This document shows positions 43,173 through 52,206 of a DNA stretch of 64,000 nucleotides, in pieces. Each line of letters begins with the position of its first letter. The stretch's first letter is position 1. Source of the stretch: Oligoflexia bacterium (GTDB taxonomy: Bacteria > Bdellovibrionota_G > JALEGL01); the NCBI GenBank assembly GCA_035326705.1, contig DAOLES010000001.1:247473-311472 (forward strand), written 5' to 3'. The notes below the pieces were generated by a model. The model was given only the letters and a program-made list of their open reading frames with translations. It was not told the DNA's origin and did not search any database. The translations under genes were made by a program, and so were the position numbers.

Positions 43173-44459
43173 ATGGCAAATCATATGTTTAACTTACCAG
43201 ATATAGGTGAAGGTGTTAATGAAGGTGAAATTGTTCAATGGCTTGTAGCCGAAGGTGATACCGTTAAAGAAGACCAGCCTTTGGTAGAAATTATGACTGA
43301 TAAAGCAACTGTTGAAATTGCGTCTCCAGTTTCTGGTACCGTGGTTAAACATGCTGCTCCTGAGGGTGAAAGCGTAAATGTTGGTTCACTTTTGGCAGAA
43401 ATTGCAACCGATGGTGCTGCGACTAGTCCTGCTAAAGACACTGCTAAACAAGAAACTGCTTCAGCAACTCCTAGCTCAAATGCTTCTTCTCCAGCTAAGA
43501 CCTCCTCTGCTCCAGCAACAAACTCAAATGTTATTTCTATGCCTGCAAGCACAGCTCAAGATGGCTTGGTTTTGGCGTCTCCTGCCACTAGAAAATTTGC
43601 AAGAGAGCAAAACATTGCTTTAGCCTCTATTCCTGGCACTGGAGAGCATGGTCGAGTTTTAAGATCTGATGTAGAACAATTTGTTGCCAGTGGTGGAAGT
43701 TCTGCAAGTGCTGCAGCTGTACAAACTGTTCCTAACTTTGTGCCTCAAGCATACAATGGCCCTCTTGAAGAAAGAATTAAACTCAGAGGTATTCGTAAAG
43801 CGATTGCTAAAAATATGCAGCTTTCTAAAAATACCGCTGCTCACTTTACCCATGTTAATGAACTTGAAGCCAATGAATTGGTACGTGTTCGTGGCATGCT
43901 CAAACAAGAAGCAGCCGATAAAGGTGTGAAACTGACTTTCTTACCTTTTATCATCAAAGCCATTTGCAGTGCTCTAAAAGAATACCCAAAATTAAATTCA
44001 AGCTTAGATGAAGACACTCAAGAAATCGTGATCAAGCATTACTATAATATTGGTATTGCGGTTGCAACCAAAGACGATGACTTGATTGTGCCTGTTATTA
44101 AAAATGCAGATCAAAAAGGTTTATTACAAATTGCTGCTGAAATTACTGAACTGGCCGATAAAGCCAGAAACAATAAACTGTCTCCAGAAGAACTGCAAGG
44201 CGGTACCTTTACTTTAACCAGCATGGGTAATGATGGTGGATTACTGGCCACTCCCGTGATCAACTATCCGCAAGTGGGTATCTTAGGTTTTTATAAGATT
44301 GCAGACAGAGTAGTTGTCCGTGATGGTCAAATGGTGATTAGAAAAATTGCCAACTTATCTGTATCCATTGACCACAGAGTGGTTGATGGCATGATGGGAG
44401 CTAACTTTATGACCAGTGTGATACGCAATTTAGAAAACCCAAGCAGAATGATGTTGTAA
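43173..44459 (+). CDS. 2-oxoacid dehydrogenase E2 (dihydrolipoyllysine acyltransferase)
   Basis: E2 of 428 residues with one lipoyl domain (Lys44 in EIMTDKATVEIA), an Ala/Ser/Thr-rich linker (~85-125), a peripheral-subunit-binding domain (ASPATRKFAREQNI ... GEHGRVLRSDV) and the catalytic acyltransferase domain ending DHRVVDGMMGANF. It carries acyl groups from E1 to CoA. AAGGAG precedes the ATG. With E1alpha and E1beta as separate genes downstream, the complex is of the alpha2beta2 type (pyruvate or branched-chain). Confidence 0.93.
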   Translation: MANHMFNLPDIGEGVNEGEIVQWLVAEGDTVKEDQPLVEIMTDKATVEIASPVSGTVVKHAAPEGESVNVGSLLAEIATDGAATSPAKDTAKQETASATPSSNASSPAKTSSAPATNSNVISMPASTAQDGLVLASPATRKFAREQNIALASIPGTGEHGRVLRSDVEQFVASGGSSASAAAVQTVPNFVPQAYNGPLEERIKLRGIRKAIAKNMQLSKNTAAHFTHVNELEANELVRVRGMLKQEAADKGVKLTFLPFIIKAICSALKEYPKLNSSLDEDTQEIVIKHYYNIGIAVATKDDDLIVPVIKNADQKGLLQIAAEITELADKARNNKLSPEELQGGTFTLTSMGNDGGLLATPVINYPQVGILGFYKIADRVVVRDGQMVIRKIANLSVSIDHRVVDGMMGANFMTSVIRNLENPSRMML

Positions 44460-44496
44460 GGAGATTTAATTTAAAGTTTAGGAAAATCATATAAAC

Positions 44497-44669
44497 AAAC
44501 CCAGAGGAAGAAAGGCCCTGTGCCGACTCTGACCTGGGTGGGGCACCCTAAAGGGTATAAGTTGTACTAGATCATCGCAAGGCAAAGGCCTTGCGCTTCA
44601 CAAGTACAGCTTTATGAATATGAACCAAAACCACGTTTTTGGTTGAAGAAGGGGGTAAGATCCCCCCTT
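44497..44669 (+). ncRNA. Structured intergenic RNA candidate between E2 and E3 genes
   Basis: This 221-nt gap is far more structured than any other. Perfect or near-perfect stems are: ACCCAG/CTGGGT (44499-44504/44534-44539); GTGCC/GGCAC (44520-44524/44542-44546), which would form a pseudoknot with the first; ACCC/GGGT (44545-44556); a 9-bp AAGTTGTAC/GTACAGCTT stem (44559-44567/44604-44612) enclosing an 8-bp CGCAAGGC/GCCTTGCG hairpin (44576-44595); AACCAAAA/TTTTGGTT (44623-44644); and AAGGGGG/CCCCCTT (44649-44669) just before the lpd ribosome site. Alternative pairings exist. I do not recognise a known RNA class. Confidence 0.6.
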
Positions 44670-44680
44670 AGAAAAGGAAG

Positions 44681-46096
44681 ATGATGAAGAAAACTGAAGT
44701 TGTTGTTATTGGTGGAGGTCCTGGTGGTTATGTGGCTGCTATTCGTTTGGGACAATTGGGCAAAAAAGTTTGCTTGATTGAAAAAGAAAACGTTGGCGGC
44801 GTTTGTTTAAACTGGGGATGCATCCCTTCTAAAGCCCTTATAGGTGTTGGTAAACTTTATGAAGAAATGCAACAAGCACATGAAGTTGGTCTTAATGTTG
44901 GAACAGTGACCGTTGACCTTAACAAAACACAAGCCTGGAAAAACAGTGTTGTTAAAAAGCTCACCTCTGGTGTTGCAAGTCTAGCAAAAAATGTTGGTGT
45001 TGAAATCATTAAAGCCAAAGCAAGCTTTACATCTCCCAATGAGCTAAAATTGGAAAGTGCTGAAGGAACAAGTGCTTTGACTTTTGAACAAGCAATTATA
45101 GCTGCCGGCTCTAGCCCAATTGAAATTCCTGGTTTTGCCTTAGATGGTAAAGCTGTGGTTGATTCACGTGATGCTTTGGATTGGACAAAAGTTCCTAAAA
45201 GAATGTTGGTGATTGGTGGCGGTGTTATTGGTTTAGAGATGGGCATGCTGTATCAAAAATTTGGCTCGCATATCAGCGTTGTTGAAATGACAGATCAACT
45301 TTTACCGGGCACTGACAAAGAAATTGCTAAAGAAATTGCCAAAGTTTGTAATAAGAAAAATATGGATATCCATCTAAGTTCTAAAGCCTTAGGCTATGAA
45401 CAAACAAAAGATGGTTTACAGGTTAGTATTGAAAAAGATGGCAAAACTGAAAAAGTGGCTTGTGATATTATTTTGTTAGCTGTAGGTAGAAAGCCCGATG
45501 GTAGTTCTCTGAACTTGGACGCAGCTGGAGTTACTTTTGATAGAAAAATTCCAGTCAATGAGAAACTGCAAACCAATGTACCGCATATCTATGCCATTGG
45601 TGATATTGCTGGCCCACCTTTGTTAGCACATAAAGCTTCTAAAGAAGGCGTAGTAGCCGCTGAAGTCATTGCCGGCAAAAATGTTGTCTATGATGTAAGA
45701 GCAATGCCAGGTGCTATTTTTACAGATCCAGAAGTGGCCAGTGTCGGTATGACAGAAGAAGAAGCTAAAGAAAAAGGTATTGACTATTTTACCGGTAAAT
45801 TTCCAATGATAGCTTCTGGAAGAGCATTAGCTTCAAGGCATACTGACGGTTTTGTTAAAGTGATTGCTGAAAATGGTAGTGAAAAACTTTTAGGAGTTCA
45901 TATGATTGGAGCGCATGTTTCTGAACTGATTGGTGAAGGAACCTTGGCCATAGAAATGGGTGCAGTGATTGAAGATATTGCTTTAACTGTCCACCCTCAC
46001 CCAACTTTATCTGAATGCTTGATGGAAGCTGCTGAAAACGCTTTAGGTCATGCCATTCATACTGTTAATAAAAAAACCAATAGAAAAGCATCGTAG
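44681..46096 (+). CDS. lpdA: Dihydrolipoyl dehydrogenase (E3)
   Basis: FAD disulfide oxidoreductase of 471 residues. The FAD fold is VVVIGGGPGGYVAAI, the redox disulfide is Cys42-Cys47 in GGVCLNWGCIPSKAL, the NAD fold is LVIGGGVIGLEMG, and the C-terminal His-Glu dyad is in HPHPTLSECLMEAA. It reoxidises dihydrolipoyl-E2. It starts 221 nt after E2, behind the structured spacer, with AAAGGAAG as ribosome site. Confidence 0.96.
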   Translation: MMKKTEVVVIGGGPGGYVAAIRLGQLGKKVCLIEKENVGGVCLNWGCIPSKALIGVGKLYEEMQQAHEVGLNVGTVTVDLNKTQAWKNSVVKKLTSGVASLAKNVGVEIIKAKASFTSPNELKLESAEGTSALTFEQAIIAAGSSPIEIPGFALDGKAVVDSRDALDWTKVPKRMLVIGGGVIGLEMGMLYQKFGSHISVVEMTDQLLPGTDKEIAKEIAKVCNKKNMDIHLSSKALGYEQTKDGLQVSIEKDGKTEKVACDIILLAVGRKPDGSSLNLDAAGVTFDRKIPVNEKLQTNVPHIYAIGDIAGPPLLAHKASKEGVVAAEVIAGKNVVYDVRAMPGAIFTDPEVASVGMTEEEAKEKGIDYFTGKFPMIASGRALASRHTDGFVKVIAENGSEKLLGVHMIGAHVSELIGEGTLAIEMGAVIEDIALTVHPHPTLSECLMEAAENALGHAIHTVNKKTNRKAS

Positions 46097-46102
46097 GTCA
46101 TT

Positions 46103-47062
46103 ATGTTAGATAACGCATTAAAAAAACAATTATTTACCAACATGGTTAGAACTCGTGCCATGGAAGAACGATTAATTAAAATGGCAAAGTCTGCTGACGG
46201 TCATTTTTGGATTGGAGGTCCTGGTGAAGAGGCTTTTAATGTTCCTTTAGGAACTTTAGTCAATAAAGGTTATGGCATTGACTATGACTATACTCATCTG
46301 CATTACCGCAGTTCTGGTTGTATCATAGGCATGGGCGAAGAACCTATTAACCTTATTCGTCAAATGGCCAGCGTTAAGACTGATCCATACTCTGGTGGTC
46401 GTCACTTTGTGAACCACCCTGCCATAAAAAAATGGAATGTGTGTCCAGTCAATGCGCCTATTGAAACTCAGTATTCTTTTGCAATTGGTACAGCCAAAGC
46501 CCAAAGAAACAGTAAAAAAGGTATTACCATTGTCACTGGTGGTGATGCAGGTACCGCCGAAGGCGATTTTGCAACTTGTCTAGTCTGGGCAAGCCGTCCA
46601 CAAGAGGAACTACCTATTTTAATTGTTGTGACCAACAACCGCTTTGGTATTTCTACTCCATACAGTGAAGTTAATGGCACCAAGTCTATTGTTGCAAGAG
46701 CAGAAGCCTTTAACATGAAAACGGATGTTATCAATGGTAATGATCCTGAAGAATCTTATACAAGATTAAAGGCTGCCATGGATTATGTGCGTAAAGAAAG
46801 AAAGCCCTTCTGCTTAGAAGCATCTGTTTCTCGCTTACATGGGCATTCTTCATCTTCTGGAGCCAATAGAATTTATGATCAGGAAGATTGTATTGAAAAT
46901 TACAAAGCCAAACTTTTAGATGAAAAAGTATTAACAAAAAAAGAAGTGGATAGCATTATCGATGCCGCTCATCAAGAATGCAAAGACGCTTTGGACCAAG
47001 TGAGAAAAGAAGAAAAACCTTCTTCTGACTCAGTATACATGCATACCTTTAAGGAGGAATAA
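46103..47062 (+). CDS. 2-oxoacid dehydrogenase E1 component, alpha subunit
   Basis: TPP enzyme subunit of 319 residues. The TPP/Mg site reads GGDAGTAEGDF ... NNRFGIST, a variant of GDGAxSEGDF...NN. GPGEEAFNVPLGTLV and YRSSGCIIGMG match the alpha subunits of alpha2beta2 dehydrogenases. The GGR phosphorylation-loop-like region (SGGRHFVNHP) is of the branched-chain type, so pyruvate and 2-oxoisovalerate are both plausible substrates. It follows lpdA by 6 nt. Confidence 0.88.
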   Translation: MLDNALKKQLFTNMVRTRAMEERLIKMAKSADGHFWIGGPGEEAFNVPLGTLVNKGYGIDYDYTHLHYRSSGCIIGMGEEPINLIRQMASVKTDPYSGGRHFVNHPAIKKWNVCPVNAPIETQYSFAIGTAKAQRNSKKGITIVTGGDAGTAEGDFATCLVWASRPQEELPILIVVTNNRFGISTPYSEVNGTKSIVARAEAFNMKTDVINGNDPEESYTRLKAAMDYVRKERKPFCLEASVSRLHGHSSSSGANRIYDQEDCIENYKAKLLDEKVLTKKEVDSIIDAAHQECKDALDQVRKEEKPSSDSVYMHTFKEE

Positions 47063-47066
47063 GAAT

Positions 47067-48128
47067 ATGGCATCGATAGCACAAGCCATTAGAATGGCAC
47101 TTCATGTTGGTGAAACACAATTGGGTGTTCAAGATATTTTTGGTGAAGACGTTGGACCTCCACTTGGCGGTGTTTTTACCTGTACACAAGGCTTAGAAAA
47201 GGCTTGGAACTCACCTTTGGACGAACGTGGCATCATTGGTATGGCTATGGGTTTAGCTTTGGCCGAACAAAAACCTGTAGCTGAAATTCAGTTTGTTGAC
47301 TATATCTTTAATACCATAGATTTAATGAAATTGGCTGGTAACACCTGTTGGACGACCAATGGCGAATTTAATATTGATATGGTTGTAATGAGCCCAACCG
47401 GTTCAGGTGTACACGGTTCTGTCTATCACTCACACTCATTTGAATCAATCGCAACCCATATGCCTGGCTGGAAAGTGATCATTGTATCCAATCCTTTAGA
47501 TGCTTATGGTTTATTGATCTCAGCCATTAAAGATCCTAACCCTGTTTTATTTATGTATCCAAAAGCACTGATTCGTACACAAACAGATGATGTTATCCCA
47601 GGTGCACCAACCGATCAGAAAGAACTTTCAAGAATGATCGACGCCCCCTTAGGTGATAGAAGTAAATGGAAACCTGAGTGGCCAAAAACAGAAGTGATGG
47701 AAATTCCTATTGGTAGAGCAAAAAAATATACCAGTGGGGATAAGCTAACCGTAATCAGTTATGGTAGAACTTTACCTTTATCTGTTAATGCTGCAAAAAA
47801 AATCAATACTGAACGTGGACGTCAAGATATTGAAGTGATGGATTTACGTACGATATACCCATACGATTGGGATGCTATAAAAACATCTGTAGAAAAAACA
47901 GGTAGAGTCTTGGTTGTTAACGAAGATACAGAGGTAACTAACTTTGGTGAACATCTTATTCGTAGGATAGCCAATGATTGTTTTTATCATTTACAAGCCC
48001 CACCAAAGCTATTGGCAGGTGCCAATACACCGGGAGTTGGTTTAGCTTGGACTTTAGAACAAGTACAAGTACCACAAGAAGATGGCATTGAAAAAGCCAT
48101 GAATGAGCTTTTAAACTTAGAAGCTTAA
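47067..48128 (+). CDS. 2-oxoacid dehydrogenase E1 component, beta subunit
   Basis: Transketolase-like subunit of 353 residues. IFGEDVGPPLGGVFTCTQGL, GMAMGLALAEQKPVAEIQFVDY, SPTGSGVHGSVYHSHSFE, VVSNPLDAYGLL and the C-terminal transketolase domain (ITVISYGRTL, VMDLRTIYPYD, VVNEDTEVTNFGEHL) are typical of E1beta. AAGGAGG precedes its ATG, 4 nt after the E1alpha stop. Last gene of the operon, followed by a strong terminator. Confidence 0.94.
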   Translation: MASIAQAIRMALHVGETQLGVQDIFGEDVGPPLGGVFTCTQGLEKAWNSPLDERGIIGMAMGLALAEQKPVAEIQFVDYIFNTIDLMKLAGNTCWTTNGEFNIDMVVMSPTGSGVHGSVYHSHSFESIATHMPGWKVIIVSNPLDAYGLLISAIKDPNPVLFMYPKALIRTQTDDVIPGAPTDQKELSRMIDAPLGDRSKWKPEWPKTEVMEIPIGRAKKYTSGDKLTVISYGRTLPLSVNAAKKINTERGRQDIEVMDLRTIYPYDWDAIKTSVEKTGRVLVVNEDTEVTNFGEHLIRRIANDCFYHLQAPPKLLAGANTPGVGLAWTLEQVQVPQEDGIEKAMNELLNLEA

Positions 48129-48147
48129 ATATTTTTAATTATAATCT

Positions 48148-48179
48148 AAAAAGGCGCATTAAAAATTGCGCCTTTTTTT
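48148..48179 (+). terminator. Rho-independent terminator of the 2-oxoacid dehydrogenase operon
   Basis: Stem AAAAAGGCGCA (48148-48158) and TGCGCCTTTTT (48167-48177), loop of 8 nt, followed by a run of seven T from 48173. It lies 20 nt past the E1beta stop and is A/T-symmetric, so it may also act on the convergent gene at 48198. Confidence 0.9.
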
Positions 48180-48197
48180 ATTTTTACTTGAACAAAG

Positions 48198-48677
48198 CTA
48201 AAACTTTTTAGGTGCCGTTGAAGGTTTGTTAAGCCAATAAGTACCCTTGCCGTTTGCTTCATTTTCTAATTTATAAATTGAATCAACTTCTTCAAACTGA
48301 ATGGATATTTTACTTCCCGGTAAACGTGTACAATTGAGTTGGTAATGATGATCTCCAAGAACATCAATAATATTATATTCCTCATAGACCTGAACATGTT
48401 CATAGCTTCCAGAATTTAAGTGAACACCCCAAATAATTTGGTCATCTTGTAGATTCAATTCAATGCTCTCTGTCCGATTAAGTTGCAAAAACTTATTTTG
48501 TCCTAATGCCAATAGACCTATAAAAACAATATCTTCAGCTTGGGCAAGCATTGAATTTACCTTTAATAAAGTACAATGCACCCATATATGATTAACTGTC
48601 TGCGCTTTTAACCCTGAACAAAATATTAAACAACCTACAACAATAAATTTTTTATCCCATCTCATGATGGCATTCAT
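48198..48677 (-). CDS. Small exported protein of unknown function
   Basis: Unrecognised 159-residue protein with a signal peptide (KKFIVVGCLIFCSGLKAQ). The mature part is beta-rich and predicted to be periplasmic. ATG 48677 is used; ATG 48665 would give a tighter signal peptide. Monocistronic. Confidence 0.5.
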   Translation of the reverse strand: MNAIMRWDKKFIVVGCLIFCSGLKAQTVNHIWVHCTLLKVNSMLAQAEDIVFIGLLALGQNKFLQLNRTESIELNLQDDQIIWGVHLNSGSYEHVQVYEEYNIIDVLGDHHYQLNCTRLPGSKISIQFEEVDSIYKLENEANGKGTYWLNKPSTAPKKF

Positions 48678-48770
48678 AGCGAATACACTTAGGTAAAGTC
48701 AATATTATTTTTTTATCTTTATGTTGAGTATTATTATTCTAAATAAATTTATGTTAAGTTGTTTTATATA

Positions 48771-49364
48771 ATGAATAATATTCAACACATATTTTTATTT
48801 TTTCTAGTTTTGTTTATGTCTTCATGTGATATTCAAAAAAAATATCAAAAAGAAAAACATAAACAATACGAAGCTATGGTTGCTACTCCAGTATATAAAT
48901 CTATTGGCACTGGATACGAAGCATTGCCAAAAAGTTTAAGTTCTCCTATACTCAACCAACGCCAACATTTTGCTGAATTTTTACAATCTTTTCATGATGA
49001 ATGTTTAACTTTGATTCACTTGTATCATCCAAGCGATGTAGACATTGAGTCCGTTGCATTATGCATAAAAACTGAAGAAAAAAATGTGGGTATATATCAA
49101 AATAAAGCCTGTGTTGTGGCTATGATTGATCACATTTATCAAAAGCCCATGCCCTATTATTCTGAAAACAATACTCATTGGGGAATACAAAAGGCTTGTG
49201 AATCAGACAGCATGCTAAAAAAAATCAACCAAAAAGATACCTTAACCACCGTCAACCCAATCACTTATGCCCGAATGAAGGTTAAAGATGATGGTTTTAA
49301 CATGCAAATTATTCAAGATCGCTTAGATGTTTCCTCAGTGATAAAAAAAATACTGAATCCATAA
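48771..49364 (+). CDS. Small lipoprotein of unknown function
   Basis: 197-residue protein with a lipoprotein signal (HIFLFFLVLFMSSCDIQ, modified Cys at 19). The rest is polar and mostly helical with a few Cys. ATG 48771 is chosen because the signal starts there; an upstream TTG at 48759 is in frame. It converges on the next gene with 4 nt between stops. No family recognised. Confidence 0.55.
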   Translation: MNNIQHIFLFFLVLFMSSCDIQKKYQKEKHKQYEAMVATPVYKSIGTGYEALPKSLSSPILNQRQHFAEFLQSFHDECLTLIHLYHPSDVDIESVALCIKTEEKNVGIYQNKACVVAMIDHIYQKPMPYYSENNTHWGIQKACESDSMLKKINQKDTLTTVNPITYARMKVKDDGFNMQIIQDRLDVSSVIKKILNP

Positions 49365-49368
49365 AAAA

Positions 49369-50103
49369 TTACGGAACAATTAAATCAAAGGTTGTAAAAC
49401 CATTGCTTTCAATATGACCGTTTGAAAAACCTTCTGGAGGTGCCATCATTTTTTGATTTCTAATTCTGAAATGTATTCTCTCACCTGAAATGTAATTGCT
49501 TAAGTCTTGCTCATTCAAATCATTAGAATTAAAACTAACACTGCCTTGTGACTCAGATGGTGTGTCATAATGATTAGAGCACTCTCCTCCACCTACATTA
49601 ATATTGGTATCCGTATTCACTGCCGGCAAGTAATTTAATGTTAAAGTATTACTGAGTAAGTCTGGCGCCATGTCATTATGATTGTATTGAGTTAACTGCA
49701 CTCTTTCTGCTAAAACAATGACTTCATTGTTGATTGAGCCATTGGACTTTACTGTGGTTATGGTGATGGTTGTAGCGTTGTCATCCAAAGGAATAAATTT
49801 ACTGTAGCGCATATATCCCTCAGCTATGAACGGGAGTTCAATGCCATTGGCATAAATTTTTGTTCCTTCATCATACCTTAACATTTGGCCATCTTTACTG
49901 AACCTTATAATCACAGCAGCTTGTCGTGTGTAAGGAGAAAAACCATCATTGATGGTGTAATAAGCAGAAATCTCAGAAGGATCATAATAAGATACATATG
50001 AGTCCGCAGACAATGTGGATATATTACTTTCACCGCATGAACTTAGATAAACTCCAGACAAACCTAAACCCATCATCAAACTCAATACTTTTATTACTTT
50101 CAT
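49369..50103 (-). CDS. Lipoprotein of unknown function
   Basis: 244-residue protein. Signal MKVIKVLSLMMGLGLSGVYLSSCGE places the lipid-modified Cys at 24. The mature part is beta-rich, with Asn and Ser, and contains SYYDPSEISAYYTINDG and ATTITITTVKSNGSINNEVIV, consistent with an Ig-like or adhesin fold. GAGG lies upstream of ATG 50103. No family recognised. Confidence 0.55.
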   Translation of the reverse strand: MKVIKVLSLMMGLGLSGVYLSSCGESNISTLSADSYVSYYDPSEISAYYTINDGFSPYTRQAAVIIRFSKDGQMLRYDEGTKIYANGIELPFIAEGYMRYSKFIPLDDNATTITITTVKSNGSINNEVIVLAERVQLTQYNHNDMAPDLLSNTLTLNYLPAVNTDTNINVGGGECSNHYDTPSESQGSVSFNSNDLNEQDLSNYISGERIHFRIRNQKMMAPPEGFSNGHIESNGFTTFDLIVP

Positions 50104-50204
50104 TTCAACCTCGTGCACAAATATTTTGGGAGAGTCATAAAATTGACCAAGACAGAATAAAGCAACTTATATGCCATAGCTATAAGTGTTGATAATTATT
50201 CAAT

Positions 50205-50232
50205 GCTCACTGCTTATTTATAAGCAGTGAGC
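50205..50232. repeat. Perfect 12-bp palindrome hairpin
   Basis: GCTCACTGCTTA (50205-50216) and TAAGCAGTGAGC (50221-50232) form a perfect 12-bp stem with a 4-nt TTTA loop. It has no T-run on either strand. It lies between two minus-strand genes, downstream of the one at 50377-51477. The rest of 50104-50376 is AT-rich and shows nothing else apart from the repeat at 50255. Confidence 0.75.
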
Positions 50233-50254
50233 AAAGATGTGTACGGGTTTTGAG

Positions 50255-50285
50255 TCAAATTTAAGCAGAAGTTTATAAGTTTAAT
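50255..50285. repeat. Imperfect 31-bp direct repeat, copy 1
   Basis: The first 17 bases (TCAAATTTAAGCAGAAG) match 51681-51697 exactly, and the following 14 keep most identities including the terminal GTTTAAT. The copies bracket the gene at 50377-51477. Confidence 0.7.
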
Positions 50286-50376
50286 AAATTTTTTAGGCTA
50301 GGCGTGGTTTAGCAGATCTATATTAATTTCTAGGATCTTCACTTTTGGTTAATTGAGAAAAAGACACATTTTAAGT

Positions 50377-51477
50377 CTAAATGCAATTATTAGCTTTTGC
50401 AAGCGCATACAAAAACATTAAAACCTTTTTTTTCACATTAATATCGGACAAAGCTTGTTCACAATATTGATTTGTATCACCATTTTTTTGTTTTCCGTAA
50501 TAAACATACAATTGCGAGGGATCATTTTGTATGCGCGATATATGATCTGGTGATGTACTCATGAATAATAGACCCAATAAGTTTTTAGCGCCTCTAAAAA
50601 CAAATGAAAAACCATTACCATGGGTTTGTTGAATTTGAATATTTCTAAAACCTTGTGGATGATTTATGTTACCAATATTTGCTATATGCCTTAAGACTTT
50701 AACGTCACTTAATTTACCACCAAAATTAAAGTTTATATTTTTATCTATAATATGCTCATAAATTTGTTCTGCACCATGTGGAGTAAAAATCATCCAATGG
50801 TGGTCTGTAAAATATTCATTTCTAGTCAGCATAATGTTATTATCTTGCGCTAAAATAATTTGCTCCTGCATTGCCTTTAAAATAACATTGTTTGGAATAG
50901 CCTTAATTTCAGCCAAGCTCATTCCTGGAATTACTGCATAATCCAGCTCACTGGGAACAACAACAAAATTATTTTGTACATCAAAATCTTTTGATGGATC
51001 TATACTTGGTTTTGGTTGAAAAGTTTCATCTTCTTCACCATCAATCGGCCAACAACCCGAGCCTGTAGGATCTTTAAAACTCATTGTTCCAGCAATTTGC
51101 AAACTAACAACATTTGCCAAACCTGTTGTAGCCAGTGTACCCAGTTGAGATTCTAGTTGTTCTCCCCAAACAGTACATTTAGTTGTTAATTCAGTAGTAC
51201 AGCTTTGTTGACTATGGTGTATATTGCTTGTTGAAACAGTGCTTGATAGCATATGGATGCTTCCTCCATCGATATTATACATTCTTGCCATAGGATGTCT
51301 TGCCAATGTTCTTCCTAACAAGCTTTCTACTGATGCAATAGTTGACGATATATTGTTTCCTTGAACATAAATTGTAGCAAGACAGCCCGCAGACCCTGTC
51401 CAAAATGTTTGATCGTAATTAGACGCTTTAGAAATGCTTGATAAAAAAATACAAAAGAATAATAAAAGGTATTTCAT
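50377..51477 (-). CDS. Exported protein of unknown function flanked by direct repeats
   Basis: Unrecognised 366-residue protein with a signal peptide (YLLLFFCIFLSSISKAS). The mature protein has several Cys (SAGCLATIYV, SCTTELTTKCTVW, GCWPID, YCEQALSD, NNCI) that may pair, and mixed alpha/beta content. A strong ribosome site AAGGGG precedes ATG 51477. Direct repeats of 31 bp bracket it, one overlapping the end of yajQ, so it may be an inserted cassette. Likely secreted or periplasmic. Confidence 0.6.
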   Translation of the reverse strand: MKYLLLFFCIFLSSISKASNYDQTFWTGSAGCLATIYVQGNNISSTIASVESLLGRTLARHPMARMYNIDGGSIHMLSSTVSTSNIHHSQQSCTTELTTKCTVWGEQLESQLGTLATTGLANVVSLQIAGTMSFKDPTGSGCWPIDGEEDETFQPKPSIDPSKDFDVQNNFVVVPSELDYAVIPGMSLAEIKAIPNNVILKAMQEQIILAQDNNIMLTRNEYFTDHHWMIFTPHGAEQIYEHIIDKNINFNFGGKLSDVKVLRHIANIGNINHPQGFRNIQIQQTHGNGFSFVFRGAKNLLGLLFMSTSPDHISRIQNDPSQLYVYYGKQKNGDTNQYCEQALSDINVKKKVLMFLYALAKANNCI

Positions 51478-51680
51478 AAATTTCCCCTTGCCAAGATATT
51501 GACACTTTGTATCAAAGCCATGCCCGATTGTAAAGCAATAAAAAAATTAAATATGTAATAATTACAAATAATTATAAAAACTAGCTTCTATTGGCTTAGT
51601 TATTTTTAATGGTACTTACTTGATCATGACAAATCAGATAAAAAGGAAATGATAAATATGGCTTGTATGTATAAAGCCAA

Positions 51681-51711
51681 TCAAATTTAAGCAGAAGCTA
51701 AAATGTTTAAT
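51681..51711. repeat. Imperfect 31-bp direct repeat, copy 2 (overlaps yajQ 3' end)
   Basis: Partner of 50255-50285. Its last bases include the yajQ stop codon (51707-51709), so the other copy resembles a duplicate of sequence at and just past the end of yajQ. Confidence 0.7.
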
Positions 51712-52192
51712 CTCTAAAGTTATTAAACTGTAGTGGAAGACTAAAATCTAAACTTTTTAATAAAGTAATCACTTCTTGCAAATCATCGCGTTTTTTTCCG
51801 GTGACTCTGACGGTTTCCCCTTGAATAGAAGCCTGAACTTTAAGTTTTGAGTCTTTAATGGTTTTGATTAATTCTTTGGCTTTATCTTTTTCAATGCCTT
51901 CAAGGACTTTTATATTTTGTTTAGCTCTACCACTAGCAGCGGGCTCTATTTTACCCAGCTCCAAAGATTTTAATGATACGCTTCTTTTGGCTAATTTTGC
52001 TTGTAGCACATCAACCGCTGCTTGAACTTTATAGTCATCAGCAGAGTTCACCATAATTTCTTTGTCCTTGCGTTCAATAGTCGTATTACTGCCTTTAAAG
52101 TCAAAACGTTGGGTTAATTCTTTATTGGCTTGGTTTAACGCATTATCAATTTCAGCAAAATCAATTTCATTCACAATATCAAAACTTGGCAT
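51707..52192 (-). CDS. yajQ: YajQ family nucleotide-binding protein
   Basis: 161-residue protein of the UPF0234/YajQ family, with two ferredoxin-like domains. MPSFDIVNEIDFAEIDNALNQANKEL, RFDFKGSNTTIE, QNIKVLEGIEKDKAKELIKTIK and VRVTGKKRDDLQEVI are diagnostic. Members bind c-di-GMP or nucleotides; the exact role is not settled. Downstream of fumC by 14 nt on the same strand. Confidence 0.95.
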   Translation of the reverse strand: MPSFDIVNEIDFAEIDNALNQANKELTQRFDFKGSNTTIERKDKEIMVNSADDYKVQAAVDVLQAKLAKRSVSLKSLELGKIEPAASGRAKQNIKVLEGIEKDKAKELIKTIKDSKLKVQASIQGETVRVTGKKRDDLQEVITLLKSLDFSLPLQFNNFRD

Positions 52193-52206
52193 ATATACTC
52201 CTTAAA

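Noticed and set aside
43235..43552. Ala/Val/Ser-rich minus-strand frame opposite the E2 gene
   Set aside because: It is antisense to the lipoyl domain and linker, and its composition follows from the coding strand.
44614..44646. Ten-residue leader-peptide frame in the E2-E3 spacer
   Set aside because: It ends in a hairpin and has no regulatory codon run; too short to support without conservation data.
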